A stretch of 64,000 nucleotides of DNA from Pristionchus mayeri (Eukaryota > Nematoda > Chromadorea > Rhabditida > Neodiplogasteridae): contig BTRK01000004.1 in assembly GCA_036245805.1 (NCBI GenBank), positions 33,651,541 to 33,715,540 on the forward strand. Reading direction: 5' to 3'. The notes under the pieces are model-generated. The model had not been told where the DNA came from, made no database searches, and worked only from the letters and a program-made list of their open reading frames with translations. This document shows, piece after piece, positions 30,761-44,400 of the stretch. The position numbers and the translations under genes are program-made. Position 1 is the first letter of the stretch, and each line of letters starts with the position of its first letter.

Positions 30761-31029
30761 GATATTCCTTTGTTTCTGACAATCGAATGAAATTGGTGAA
30801 CTTGTGTTTCACCGTTCTAGCAAGTACACTGGATTATTGGCTATTCGATTCTGTAGCTGTAGGCAAGTCGAAATAATACAAAAAATCATTAGCTCGTCAT
30901 CATAATCGGGTATACCAAGGTATCAAAGAGTAGATCGGGGAGAGACACTAAGTCACACTAATTCTGACCGGCGAAAGAGATAGGGAATATAGAACAAGCG
31001 GAAGGGAGAGCGTATTTCACTAACCTGCT
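30761..31029. other. intergenic, no gene
   Basis: Carries one copy of a dispersed word series (GTTTCAC.GTT..AGCAAGTACACTGGATT) near 30806 that recurs near 47010. Otherwise featureless. Confidence 0.4.
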
Positions 31030-31128
31030 CCGGATTCATTCCGAAGCTGTCGTCGACTCTCTGACGACTATCTTCAACTCGGCAGCAGGGATGAATCCGT
31101 CGTGGTCCTTGTCGAACTCAAATATATT
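31030..31128 (-). pseudogene. EF-hand exon copy with a 1-bp deletion
   Basis: Minus strand reads FDKDHDGFIPAAELKIVVREST, a canonical EF-hand loop, then shifts frame. Compared with the matching exon at 47535-47640 one base is missing in ACG[T]AC, so the downstream GMNPEQ is out of frame. It is a displaced duplicate of the first EF-hand exon of the rhomboid gene. Confidence 0.75.
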
Positions 31129-31854
31129 GATTTTATAATTCGGGTCGAATTTAATTCGATTTTAGACCACAGTTTAGCTATATTTCAGCCCTCAAGACGC
31201 ATGTTCTGAACGAACATTCGGATGAAAATTAATTTAATGCCAGTCCTAATTTTGGAATAGTTTTGGGGCAATTTAAAATCGACGTTCCAAGTTGTAAGCA
31301 TAAAGATGGGATTTCGTATCAATCTAGTTTGTGTTTCACGGATACACCACGATGCCTGCGGATTTTATGGTCTGATACTCCCCAGATTCCTTTTTCAGAA
31401 ACAAAGGAATATCAAATTAATCGTGTACCTAACTAGGAATACGACATCGCTTACAGAATGAATAGAGATGTATGCTAGTTTTCTTTTTTTGTATTTTCAC
31501 CTAAATTCTTCTATCCCTCCCTGTGATTTCACAATTTCACATTGTGAAATTCACAACTGATGATTTCGCCTAGGAAATTTGAGTTTCACGGTTAGTTAAA
31601 GAAGCCTGCGGATTGTAGTTTCTGATTTACCCGTCCTTTCTTGTCGAAAATAGATAAATATCACAGCAGCTAATCTCATTTTCGAATCAGAAGTCGATTA
31701 CAGAATTGTTATTTGCTCTCTTTTTAGTCTTTCTGTGCTACCACTCCCATTCGACTCTCCCTCTTTGCCGTTTCACCACTGATGCTGTCGCATGGAGACC
31801 ATCAAGCCTTGTATCGAAAATTTCAATGCGATAAAAGTTTCATGGATGATTTAG

Positions 31855-32045
31855 GTTTCACAAATAACCCAAGATGTGCTCAGCCTCAGTTGAATGATTC
31901 GACTTCGAAGGGTCTTTCCATAAAAAATAAACTATTTCAGTTAATACCGTATCAACAGTAGTGTACCACTAGGAAACGTCGCCCTGTCGAACTCGCAACA
32001 GCGTGAGCCAAATTAGTAATCGTCGTCCTCACTCACCGCACGGAA
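31855..32045. repeat. tandem segmental duplication, left unit
   Basis: Matches 32860-33050 in the same orientation, about 1005 bp apart. Both run from GATTTAGGTTTCAC through TTAATCGTCGTCCTCACTCACCG-like ends. The right unit carries a whole exon; the left keeps only the last few codons (PFRA and donor). Confidence 0.7.
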
Positions 32046-32859
32046 TGGGAGGTTGAGTTTCATGGATATATTAAGGAGCCTGTGGATTCGATGGTCTGAT
32101 AGTGTCTGGTTCGATTGCATAGCTTGCAAAAATTTGACTTTCTGCGTCAGAATGACAAGCGTCATTTATTTCGAATTCATCCCTTTCCATCACCCCCCCC
32201 CCTCACTCTACTGCCCCTCCCTACCATTTCACCACTGATGCTCCCCCCCCCCATTCAGTACCCCGACAATTTGCACTGTCATTTATCGCCCGTTTTCACG
32301 CATCAATGGCAAATTCGAACGTACTCTCTTAAATTTGCATGCTATCTCGTCAGTCAGAGAGCGAGAAAGTGCACGGTTTGCAGAGAGTCCCGAGAGTCAG
32401 AGAGGAGAGAGAGAGTATGGGAAATTGAGAGAGTACAGTGGCCTTCGCCGCAATCACATGGCGAGTCCGCAAGAATGCCGCGTCCTCTCCTTGAATCACA
32501 CACTCTCTCGCCTGCTTTCTTCAATTTGCGTGCTCTCTCGCCCTTGGCGCGCCATGCCGAATTTGTTAATGTGACATCTCCCGCATGACTCAATGTATTT
32601 ACAGTGAAGGGGATGAGTAAGGGATTGGGATAGGGGGGGGGGGGGTGGAGAGAGAGAGCCGATGTCCCTATTTTATCAGACGTAAAAGACATTTGGTTGA
32701 GAAGAGAACAAGGAACAGCGATGAGTACATACAATTTTAAATGACCAAGGAAAGATTTTTCAGTCCCCTCAAAACAAAATTTCGATTATGTTAATGAGAT
32801 CGAGTACAGAATTATGCACACATCTTGTTCAGAATAGTTTCAAGTCGACATGGTTCGTG
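32046..32859. other. repeat-rich non-coding stretch
   Basis: Contains C-runs near 32188-32199 and 32244-32252, a G-run near 32633-32645, and a GAGAG-rich block at 32345-32545 with inverted TCTCTCGCC/GGCGAGTC halves, belonging to the dispersed stem-loop family. No gene. Confidence 0.5.
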
Positions 32860-33015
32860 TATGATTTAGGTTTCACGGATAGCTCAAGACCTGCACATTG
32901 CCACTTGGCTGATTGTTTCGTGTCCGACCGTTTGAAAAAAAAGTAAATATTTCTGTTGATACAGTATCTGCGGTAGTATGTCGAAAATCCAACAGCGTGC
33001 TCCAGTTATTAATCG

Positions 33016-33150
33016 TCGTCCTCACTCACCGCCCGGAAGAGCCGCTTCCAGCTAACGCACTTGTTCTGGCTCTCGCAGGACATCTCGTAGCGGGACTTAA
33101 GCGAGATCAGACCGCTCATCTGCGAATTGTCGATCTTTTAGGAATGTATT
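33016..33150 (-). CDS. isolated exon, possibly from a rhomboid-gene duplicate
   Basis: Minus strand reads IDNSQMSGLISLKSRYEMSC then ESQNKCVSWKRLFRA and a strong donor GTGAGTGAGG. The reading could also continue to a stop after SEDDD. It lies 5' (minus sense) of the frameshifted EF-hand exon at 31030-31128, so both may derive from a partial duplicate of the EF-hand rhomboid gene. No domain recognised in the exon itself. Confidence 0.4.
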
Positions 33151-33503
33151 TTCGAAAATAATTAGCATTATTCAATTGCAAATTGTGGATTTTCGATACA
33201 GATGACTCTATTCATGCTGTGTGCTCAGACAGGAGCACGCTGAATGAAGGGAGTTTCCACCTGCGAATTGGTTTTATAATAGGGAATATGACGCTGATCA
33301 TGTTCAGGGATCAAATATGTCTTACTCTCGAATTGTTCCGCAAAAAATTACCCGTGTGCCCTATCGCCAGACTCATCGGTGAGATTGTACGCTGGATGAA
33401 GAGGCATTCCTTGTGCTGCCATCCCTAAGAAAAACACTGAACGATAATAATTTAAGCAATGTTTTCATTCATAGAGGCTTAAAGAATTCTACCATCAAAT
33501 ATA

Positions 33504-33850
33504 TGGGGGGCGGACAAAAGCAAAACGACCAAAAGCACAACTCAACGGCGTTTGATGGGGAGTTGGTCTAGCAACTTGGGGGTTGCTTCATTGTTACCAG
33601 TATGATCCCTTACCTTTGCATATGTAAGTCTTGTTACCAGGCGATCTTGAGTTTCACTCGAAATCAACAATGGGGGGTCATGATATGTGGATTTCCATGA
33701 CCCCCTATACGTTAAAAACTCAATGAAAACTCAATTCTTAAAACTTAAAACTCAAAATTCAACTCAATTTAAAACCCACGTTGCTAGACCAACTCCCTAT
33801 CAAACGCCGTTGAGATGTGCTTTTGGTCGTTTTGCTTTTGTCCGCCCCCC
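33504..33850. mobile_element. MITE, ~350 bp, GGGGGGCGGACAAAAGCAAA terminal repeats
   Basis: The left end GGGGGGCGGACAAAAGC...CAACGGCGTTTGAT.GGGAGTTGGTCTAGCAAC is repeated in reverse complement at 33779-33850, making terminal repeats of about 75 bp with few mismatches. Flanks read AAATATAT and AAATATGA, so a 6-bp duplication (AAATAT) is possible but not certain. No coding capacity. Confidence 0.8.
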
Positions 33851-33853
33851 AAA

Positions 33854-34880
33854 TATGACGGCGGTCGCGTAAGAATCGAACAACGACCTGAAGGACTTGG
33901 CACAGCGATTTTTCGAAAATTTGTGGAAAGGGGTTCTCGAGGGTGCTGATCATCGTGGTCGGCTTCATTTTGCACCAACTCTACCGGTTGAGCCAGGCTG
34001 CATGCAGGCTACATGTACATTTCTGCTCATATCTCCGAAACCGATTGTGCTATCACCTTCAAATTTGAACAGAGGTACTATAAGCTACCTATGAGCCCGT
34101 CGAAGCAAAATTTACATATTTTTAAATATGCTAATTTTAAAAAAATTGGATTTCGAATATAAAGCAAAAACTAACGACGAGAATTGTATGAGAAGATGCG
34201 TCTTATTCAGGGGATCATTTTTCGTATGCAGAGTATGGGGTTTGATATCGTCGTTTTTTTGCTACGAATTATTGTTTGTTCCATTTATCACCTCTGCGCC
34301 GCGCTCTTTGCGCGAAGAGCGAGGAATGAGAATGAGTTTCACTATCACTCCATTTCAATTATCGCCCGGATAGTGAGGAATGGCAATGTGATTGAAAGTG
34401 AGAGTGAAACTCATTCTCATTCCTCGCTCTTCGCGCAAAGAGCGCGGCGCAGAGGTGATAAATGGAACAAACAATAATTCGTAGCAGAAAAACGACGATA
34501 TCAAACCACATACTCTGCATACGAAAAATGATCCCTTGAACAAGGCGCATCTTCTCATACAATTCTCGTCGTTAGTTTTTGCCTTACATTCGAGATCCAA
34601 AATTTCATAAAATTAGCATATTTAAAAATAAGTAAATTTTGCTTCGACGGACACACATGTATCTTATTTTACTACTGTGAAAATTGATTCCTCAATCGGT
34701 TGTTGAGTTATGTAGGGAAAGGTAGATGCAGCCTACGTGCAGCCTGGCTCTATCGATCGAGTTGGAGCAAAATGAAGTTGACCACGATGATCAGCACCCT
34801 CGAGAACCCCTTTCCACAAATTTTCGAAAAATCGCTGTGCCAGGCCTTGCTCGATTCTTACGCGACCGCCGTCATATATA
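33854..34880. mobile_element. fold-back element, ~510-bp arms
   Basis: Outer ends ATGACGGCGGTCGCGTAAGA (left) and the complement near 34880. The arms stay complementary through to a short centre near 34368, and paired frames of about 81 aa reflect this. It sits directly against the MITE at 33504-33850. A diverged half-copy (GCGTAAGAATCGGACAAATC) lies at 53490-53650. The GAGAATGAGTTTCACT blocks near the centre are self-complementary. Confidence 0.85.
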
Positions 34881-34987
34881 TTCGTGATCGAGCATAGTGG
34901 AATGTTTATTATGATCTTCAACGGAGAATAAGCAGAAAATACTGACAAGTGGTGATTCACAATGAACGAGATATTAAACAGACCAGG

Positions 34988-35098
34988 GATGGCTTTGCAA
35001 GAAATGACACCCTTCATTATGCTTGCTCGATCATCGATCCGATATACGAGAGAGTAGGCACATTGAAGAAAGTCATTTCTTGCAAAGTCATCCCTAGA
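34988..35098. mobile_element. small MITE of the 'TTGCAAGAAATGA' family
   Basis: Left end GATGGCTTTGCAAGAAATGA, right end TCATTTCTTGCAAAGTCATC (reverse complement with one change). About 110 bp. The same ends with GCTTCGCAAGAA occur at 62480-62582, and decayed pieces elsewhere in the window. Confidence 0.75.
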
Positions 35099-35448
35099 CA
35101 GTTTTGGCTCGATGAGGATTGAATGTTGAAAGTAGAGAACGATGATTGTGCAATCGGGATGTGTACAATATGTGACAAACGTGTTGAAAAATGCCTATGA
35201 AATTGAATCTCACATTACAGTATCCAGAGGTACAAGGAATGCATGATCAATGTCAGCGTTCGAAAGAGAAAATCGAAACTCAAGAATACCACCAGAGGTT
35301 ACAAATTATGCGGGCAATAAAATCGACTATTCAACAGTATCCTCGAAACTTCTTGAAAGGAAAGGCGAAAAGGAAATCAATCATTCAAAGGGAAATCAAT
35401 CATATTATCGAGTAGGGGAAATCAATCGATAATTTCGATTCCAGTAGA

Positions 35449-38400
35449 TTAGAAGATCTTCGGCGCCATGATCATTACGATGCAGACGATAGTGAAGAGA
35501 ATGTAAGCGACAAGGGCAGCGTACCACACCTTCTGCTCCCATCTGGAAAAGGGAAGAGTACGGTAGAGAGTGATTAATGGATTGTGGTTTCACTGTCACT
35601 ATTTAAATGCATTGCTAGAAATATGTAAAGGAAGGAGTACAGTATCTAGTAGTATCTAGATCGTAGATTGGTATGTTTTGAGTAATGAATAAATATTGTC
35701 ATCATTTTATACCAGGGATTCCATCGATAATTGACTATTTCAGCAAACAACTATTAGGTTGTCTCAAAAGTTTCTGACTATTTTCATTTTCGAACATACT
35801 GACCTTCCACGTGTTTCTGAATCTACCAATCAACAAATGGTTTTTAACTATTGATGTGGCCTTCGGAACCCTTTAAAATGAGTGTTATTGTGGACCAATT
35901 CAATCACTAAGAATAGCACTGTACACAGCTAAATTCGACATTGGTGTAAATTAATCTCAGTTTTGAATCGATTTTAATTCTTGGGAAAGCTCTGACATCG
36001 GCTAAACAAAAGTATTATTTTAAAGGGTGACGAGTGGGCTTATTAAATTTCATAATGCCAACGGATTGGCCTCAAACGCATACTTGATAATGGCTCTCAA
36101 TCCCAACCCGGCACCAATTAAAATTTTCCGAATATACATTAGCTTATATTTTGAAAGTGTGGATCGATCAGCAACCATCATTTGTTGATCGCTCAGAAGT
36201 GCCCTTCCGTACTAGTGCACGGTTGCATTTTGGAGGATGTTCATACATCTGTTAAGAAATATGATGTTTCGAAATATTTCTATAGAGATTTGATTGCTGA
36301 AAACGGCACTTTCAACCGTTTACCGCTTCTCAAGCACGCTATATTCCTGTTATTTCATCATTATTTGAACAAGCAAGTCTTATTCTACCACTGATATTGT
36401 GGGCTAATTGGGTAGGCCACATATATTCAAGGACCAGTGTTTATTGCATAACTTACCATAAACTGAAAGCTTTTTTGACCGGCGCGTTCGTTTCGAATGA
36501 GATTTTGATAGTTTCTGTGCAATCGAAATACAAGGTCATTACACTAAAAAAAAATTCTGAAATTTCCAGAAGAAAAATTTTTGCGACCCCAAATATGGTG
36601 TTGCTTTGTCTGTAAGTCTGTGTACCGTAACCTGGGAGTGGCGTTGGAGCAGATGTTGTGTCAGACTCATGATTTCATCAGAGGATTGAAGGAAAACTTC
36701 AATAGCGTAAATATCAATACTCCTACCGTATTCGAAAGCTACAGTAGCCCAGTGCGCTGAGTCAGACGCTGGGTCAGATTCATGATTTCGATGGTCAATT
36801 AATGAAAAACGTCGATACCTTTGCCTATTTTGTTACGTCTAGCATTGGGACAAACGCGGAGTGAAAACCATGATTTTGCCGACATCATTAGGGATTATCT
36901 TCTAAATATTCCAGCAACTTATAATTTTAAAAGAGGCGTAGTTGCCCACTAGTTCGAAAACACTAAGAAGTCACGATTTTTGCATGTTCGTACCTATAAG
37001 TGATTTTATCGGGAAAACTACGAGCAATGTTTCATTCAAATATATTATTGTAGTCTGCTACCATGTTCTTAACTACGACCATGACGGAATGGTAAGGAGT
37101 CTAAATACACCACGAGAAAATTCGAAAAATAAATAGTCAGAAACTTTTGAGACAACCTAATACTTTCATTAATTTTGTGAAACATAAAATGTGCTTGATA
37201 AGTGCGTGTCCCAGAAAGTTGTTAAACTTTTTAAAATCGAAATTCTGGTGACTATAATATGGACTATAATATTCCCTAATCGTTGACGGGAGGGTTGTCT
37301 ATTCGAAGAGTAATGGCCTGACTCTCTCTCCAAATTACATGTTCTCTCGCTGTCTCTAACCGGTGAGAGTGTGTAATATGAGGAGAGTCAGACTATTGCT
37401 CTATTCGAAGCAGGCGATATTGCAATTCATCTCGGAATAGCCAACTCTAATTGACGGTGTCGTACCTGTGCTTTCTGAAGTTGCGCAGCAGCACGATTCC
37501 GAGCAGAACTCCCGCCACGAATCCGCCGATGTGAGAGACGTACGAGATCTGGAGTACGGTATGATTACCGTAAATGGGAATATGTATTTCTCAATCTCTT
37601 TTCGTATTAGATGCATTGCTGTTATTCCGCAACAGTTTATTGTCAAACTAATGTAGACAGATTTATCTATTGGCCTTTTTCAAGTACCTAGTTTCTTACA
37701 GTATCTAATTTATATTCTACAGTACCTTATTTATCTGTTCATCGAGGAAGTATCGCTGGTAGACTGCCACCCCGGCATCGGAACCGATGATAATGAAGAG
37801 AACTAGGGCGCGGACGGGCGCGAACTCCATCACCGACCAGTTCATGATCTGCAGTTTGGTCTTACTGTGGAATAGGGTTACTGTAGGAAAAGGTTACTGT
37901 ACGATACTGGAGTTGAAATGAGTGCCCCTCAACGAACATTAGTTGCATGGGACATCTCCTACTATTTTGAAACAATAATAGATCTCTAACCATCAGCCGA
38001 CCCTAACTTATCGGTCTCCTCATTCTAGGTATGCGTTTAGTGAGAGACATAATGAAGAGATGACATTACGCAACTCTTACAGAAAGCCGCAGTTACGAAT
38101 TTCAAATTTGTTTTTCAAAAAAAAAACCAATTCCGCGAGATGAGTCGCGAGGAGGGCGAAGACTCCGCTCGATGCTCCAGCCAGGTACACCTTCGGGTCG
38201 ACTGCAGCGACCAGGAGGGAACCTGAGAAGAGGAGAGGATAGGGGAGGATACGGTAGGATTTCTGAGGGAAAAATAAGAAAATATTTTTTAGGGTTACTG
38301 TAGATACAGTAAGAGAAAATAGAATATATAAAATGATTGGACTTTATAGGCCTAACAAAATTAATAGTTTGAGAAGGCTTCAATGAATAGGCGTCATAGG

Positions 38401-41400
38401 AGTTTGAATTATATTTTTACCGACCAAATGGGGGCTCCATTCCATTGCCCATCAACCAACACATCACGTTGAAACATCAGCTCTTCTTGAAACATAAATT
38501 GAGCTAGAATCTGGAATGTTTGTTTTCTCACGAAGATTCCATACAGATTACAATTGTACACTACCTGGCTTCTTTGCATATGTTATTCTCGTAATAACTT
38601 CATAAACTCACCCGAGATGATTCCTCCGACATACACGAGGATGGTCATCCACTGATGCACGAGTTCCAGTGGGATTCCGAGGATGAGCTGAGTGAGGACG
38701 TTGAAGGCGATGTGGTAGATGCCTATATGAACGAAAGCGAGAAGTGGAAGACTAAGCAAGAATTGAGATTGTGCACTACAACGTTCGGAAACTGTCACAA
38801 TTGTGTTTCACGAGTGCTATGTGTTAATTGAAACCACGAATAACCAATAGACGTCTGATGATTTTTTCGAACAAAAACAGAATCACAACAATTTTCCGCG
38901 TCTTCCTCTCCAGGTCTTTGATCTTTGACACACTCTCTTAATTTCGAATAATATCTGTTATACGGGTGACCATTAACCATATTCTGGCTAAAGCATCCTT
39001 AGTGCAGCTTTCAGAAAAGTAACAACAACAATACCTATAACAAGAACAACAACAAACAACAAACGATAACTCACGTGAAGAACCGCCAGACCTCCTCGAG
39101 TTTGTTTGGGGAGAGGATGAGCGGAGACTGAATGGGCACGGGCTTGTTCACCTGAGAAGGGAAGGATTACTGTAGTTCAGTTTCAGTTTTAACACATTTA
39201 TAAAGAGTAGGCTCTGATGTGCATGGCATGCCTTTCGTGACTTCTTGCTTCTCTCAAAAAGTGGGCCCGATAGCGCGAATGAAGAGGTCTTTCCATCGTG
39301 CTTGGGGTCTCGTCCTCTCTTCGGCCCTCGCGGTGTCCAATCGATCACAGTTTTGCTCCACTTCAAGTCATGATCATTAGCAACTTTATGAACCCATAGC
39401 CACTTTCTTTTCAACGCATAACGAACGACGTCTCCTACCTTAGTGAGGTCGCGCAGCCTTTCGTTCGATATATGATCCAGTACAGTACCTCCGATCATCC
39501 AGCGCTCCATGCGTCTTCGTGCCACCGATAATCTTTCACTTTGTGCTTTGGTCAGGGCTCATGTTTCACAACCGTAGAGAAAAGCGGGGAGTATACAACC
39601 GTTAAATAGACGCCGCGTGTTGGAATCGATCTGTTCACTAGGAACGGTCGATGCTTATGAAAAGCCCCGTATGCTGCCTGAATTCGCCGGCCAATTTCTC
39701 CTCCATCCTTCCCATCGATAGAGATGAGGCTACCGAGATAAATTACTTCCTTCTTCAAACCGACCACCTTCCCAGCAACTCTGACTGATTACTGTAGACA
39801 TACTGTAAACTATGCGAGAGCCACTGTAAGGAATGGTAGGGACACATTAGGGAAAGTGTTAATGCGATTGCCCGTTTGTTTCTCCTTTTAAGTTAAGGAA
39901 CTCGCCTGTACGGCGTACGTCATCTCCACTCTGGACGATGTAGCAGACGCAAGGTACAAAAACCGTCTACTAAGGTTTACTAAGGCCGGCCAAGGTTCAC
40001 TAAGGTAGTCTACAACTCACTAAGGTCGATTAAGGTCCACTAAGACCATCTAAGGTTCTTCAAGCTTGGCTAATATTAATGCTAATTAAATCCATCTAGG
40101 CAACTCGCCTGCACACCCTCTCCGTTCTGGACGAAGTAGTTGACGTAGATGGCGATTTGGATAATCGAGACGAGCAGCATGAAGAGTGGAAGGGGACAGC
40201 ATTTGTACTTTTGTAAAGGGAGAGAGGGTACGATAGGTCGGTTGTTGGATGGTACGTATTAGGGTTGGTGAAATCGGGCCAGCCCGGTATTCGAGGGCCC
40301 GACATGGAAAACAACGCATTTTGGCTCGAGTTGGCTCGAACCCGGGGTGGCCCGACTTCGAGAGTGAAGAGTCGAGCGGCTCGACTAAATTTACTACTTC
40401 ATTAGAAACAAAATCGCATTAAAATGATTTTATTTATTCTAAATCTAACATAAAATGTAAATAAGCGAAACGAAATAGCGCAAAAACTTAGCAGGTGCAA
40501 AACACAAAAACTTCACTATTCGGTAGCTTAAAATTGTTCACCGAAATGAATGGAAAGATCGGCACTGGAATTACCCTAATGCATTCGCTAGACAAGTCGG
40601 GCCGAGTCGGGATGAGTCGGGCCGAGTCGGGCTGAGTCGGGCCGAGTCGGGCCAATCGGGATAAGTCGGGCCACTCGAGCCGCTCGACCCTTCACTCTCG
40701 AAGTCGGGCCACCCGATCGAGTTAGAACCATTTTCGAGCGGCTCGAGCATTCAGGCTCGTGTCGAGCTGGGCTCGAGTCGAGTTTGGGAATCGGGCCCTC
40801 GACTGACCCGACCCGATTTGACCAACCCTAGTACGTATCTTATGCGGATATGGCTCTGTACAAATTGTCTCATTTCTCGCATGGTGAAAAAATATTATTT
40901 GTAAAAGGTTCATGTACGGAAAAGGTTACGGTACCTCCTGACCCCTAGACCTACATTTTCCTATGAAAAAAACTGGGTACTGCAGATTCCGGTACCTGAA
41001 GCACAGTCTGACACTTCAAAAGAAACATCAGCAAAAACAAAACAGCCTGTAAACCCCGCCTCCCCACAAGCAAATGATGTTTTAAACGGAAAATGTCTGA
41101 CGTTCACTCCAGGGTACTGTAAGAAAAATCGTCGCTTTTGCGAGGCGAGGCCCGCGATTATTGCGACAACGCCGGAGTTATCGTCAACAATAAAGGTGAA
41201 ATGGAGTGATCCGCGATCACCGGACCCGTCGCCAAGGAGTGCGCCGACTTCTGGGGCTTTCCTTCCTTCCAGTGGTTAGTTTAAGCTATACTTTAGTTTG
41301 TTCTGGACTTTTACGGTTAAAATTATTTATTTTTATATTCAGGAACGGAGGTGCAGTTCAAGACGGCACTCGGCGGCACCGGAATGCCGCCTGCCTCGAC

Positions 41401-44400
41401 ACCACACTCAATGTACGTAACTTATTGGTCGAATTTATGGAACGTTAGAACAGGTTGTATCATACGTTTGAGTCACAAACTTGTGGGCGTGCTTTCAACT
41501 AATTTACTATGTTCCTGACCAGTTTTATTAGTGTGATGTTTTTTCCCAATGATAATTAAGTATTATGGAGTATTTGACGTGTATGCGTGGTGTATAAGGC
41601 ATAGCGTCTGGCCAAATTCCAGCCAATAAAAAAATATAAATAATATTTATATGCAGGTGCTCGCCGTAAAGGAGGCAGTCGCTGGAAGGAAGGCGCTTCT
41701 CCGGATCTTCATTAGCTTCAGCTCTGATGCCAGTTTTGGTATTTGTTTGAGTTGGAGTAAATCGTCTGACAAGTAGCATTGGTGTTTCAAAAATATATAA
41801 CATACTGCTCGATATCCTCGGGCAGATCAACGACTGAAGTACGACGGCAAATCTTATTGCCCGATTAGTCAGATGTGAACGTCGCTTTCGCAAGTTGTAG
41901 GATGGAAACTAAACAATCTAGAAAAAAATGTATAAATCATGTGGAAAATTTCCTTCAAATTAAGTTGCTAAGTATATGTTTCTTTAATTTTTATCTTATA
42001 TTGCTAACAATACCTTTTTTGAAACGTAAAAATCGTGATAATAAATTAGTGTGTTCGAATTCCATAAGGACAATCAATCAAAAGCACACTGCCCAAAAAA
42101 TCGATTATTATTGATATTTCGAGCTTTGATTCATTTTTGCCTTGGGAATATAATATTTTTTACATCAATATAAATATTTATTTCATAGTTAAGTAAGTTA
42201 ATAACCTATTAATGAGCTATATTAGTCGCTTTGCAAGGTTTAAAATGAAAAAAACAAGTCAAACGCGCGTCTAACGAGTAGAACCTTGTTAAACAACAGT
42301 TGTAGACCACGGATCGCCTTCATGCAGCTAATATCGCTCAATAATAGGTTATTAATTAATAACACTATGAAAGCAATATTTATATTAATCTATAAACATT
42401 TAATTTCCAAGGTAAAAATTATTATCAACTCGAAATTTGCATTTCGATTTTACATATTAATTATTTTTGTTGATTGGTTGTCCTTATGGTTTTCGGTATA
42501 ATTAAAATATTCTCCCGATTTTTGCGATTCGAAAGTGGTGCTGTGCGCATCATAATATGAAAAATAAAGTATTTTCGAGTTGTCGACTTGATTTGAAAAA
42601 AAATTCGATTTTTTAATGCGACTGTAATGTTAACGGGTTCTTGGTGCTCCCGAATGTTCTTGATGTATATAGATACTAGGGTTGGCAAAATAATTCCAAT
42701 GGCGAGTCAGATCATTTGAGTTTCACTTTTTTTCTGACTCGCCGGTGTCTCAGACTCGCGCGAGTCGGAATGATTGGGACTCAGCGAGTCTGAACTTTTC
42801 AATTACGTTTTATGAGTTTGCATGGCGCCTGTTGCTGGTACGCGCATACTTTTGGGTCGTACCATTTTGTATCTTCTAACCCTTCCGCCTTCAGAGATGA
42901 CGTCATCGATGGACGCTGGCTACTCGTCGTCGTCTTCCACTCGTGAGGGCGAATCGCGTGCTTCGCTCGTCTCTCTGACGTCGTCATCGTCGTCCTCCGT
43001 CGACTCGTGCCGTCTCTCTCCGCCACTTCTGGTCAGTGTGCAACGGTTGAGGATGGAGTTACGGTATCACAGCAAAATATCCATATAGTTAACTTACATT
43101 AGTGCTGGTAGACATTAATGTGAGTAGTTGGGGTTGAGTTATAATCTTTAATGCCTGTCACATATTTTTGGCACTCATTTCCTATCCTATTTGCCATCAT
43201 TTTCGACTATAGTGATCCATGTAACATTTTGTTCGCCTTGAAAAAATAAGCATTTTACATTCATCATGCAATACTTCTTCAAGTTAGGTGGTAAACTCTT
43301 ATCTCTTCTTCTGACCAGAGAGTGGTCCCAAAATGAGACTATTCCGAGAGGGTGGACAATTCGATAGTTCTCCGTAGGTTGGATGGATTCACCAGCACAG
43401 CTACTGCACCTCTAAACCACAGTAACCCAACTGCTTTTCAGGCGCGATTTCCGCCATCGAATGAATTGGAGGCGATGACGCAGCTCTCGCAACCCGCATC
43501 CTCGTACCTCGCAGAAAGACGGGCCATTCGATGGGCACCAGGTACGATAGTCATACATAGTTCCGCATGAGTGTCGTGATGGTACGGTAGATGGTTCATG
43601 TAGATCGATATTTGAAGTTCCCATTTATTCGCTGCAGCCTGCAGGATCGGCGTGGACGAACGGTTGTGAGACGCCGCGTGCATTGGGCCGCTCCGCTCCC
43701 TCGACTACCGTATATATTTTGCCGCAAGCATTTATTGTTCGACTTATTTGTATTCTTATGATAAAATGTACATTACTTTGCATTGCTTGTGTTCATTACA
43801 ATCATTGCTGAAATGATGAGAAGAGCAATTAAGAGATAGAGCAAGGGGATAATCTAGCAATAGTTCTTCATTCTAAAATGCATCCTTTAAAGCGCCCCCT
43901 TTTGATCGCTACTCTCAACGCTTCCGTGGCGCAGTGGGTAGTGTAGGGACTGCAACGCTGTTAACGAACGAGCAAAACAATTCACAAAATTGTACACAAC
44001 TGAAAGCTATGCCTGCCCCATTCCGACTTTTCACTTTAGTTTTGTAAAAAATATTTTAATTAATTAGAAAAACATAAATGAATGATAAGCAAAAGGCCGA
44101 CGCTTTCAGTCCAAGTGGAGCGCATCGCAAGTCACGTTTTTTAATAAGATTATCGCAAACTGAAATTCGGTTGCGTTGTAAAACTTCATGATTGAGGTTT
44201 AATAATTTTTTTCTCATGTTAACGGTACTCCGACAGCAATGAAACATCGTATAATAATAGAAAGAATAGTTTAATATTGATAGAACTTCAGAATCAGGAA
44301 GATTACGATACCGAGAACTTTAAAAATCATTTAAAAAGAGGACGACTTCCGTATATTTCTGGTTTTTTACCATAAATTGGGAAATGCTGCTCTAAAACAA

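Noticed and set aside
34128..34600. Two cysteine-bearing 81-residue frames (SFFCYELLFVPF)
   Set aside because: They are the mirrored arms of the fold-back element at 33854-34880.
41206..41448. 80-residue plus-strand frame
   Set aside because: Overlaps the uL14 relic in a different frame and has no independent support.
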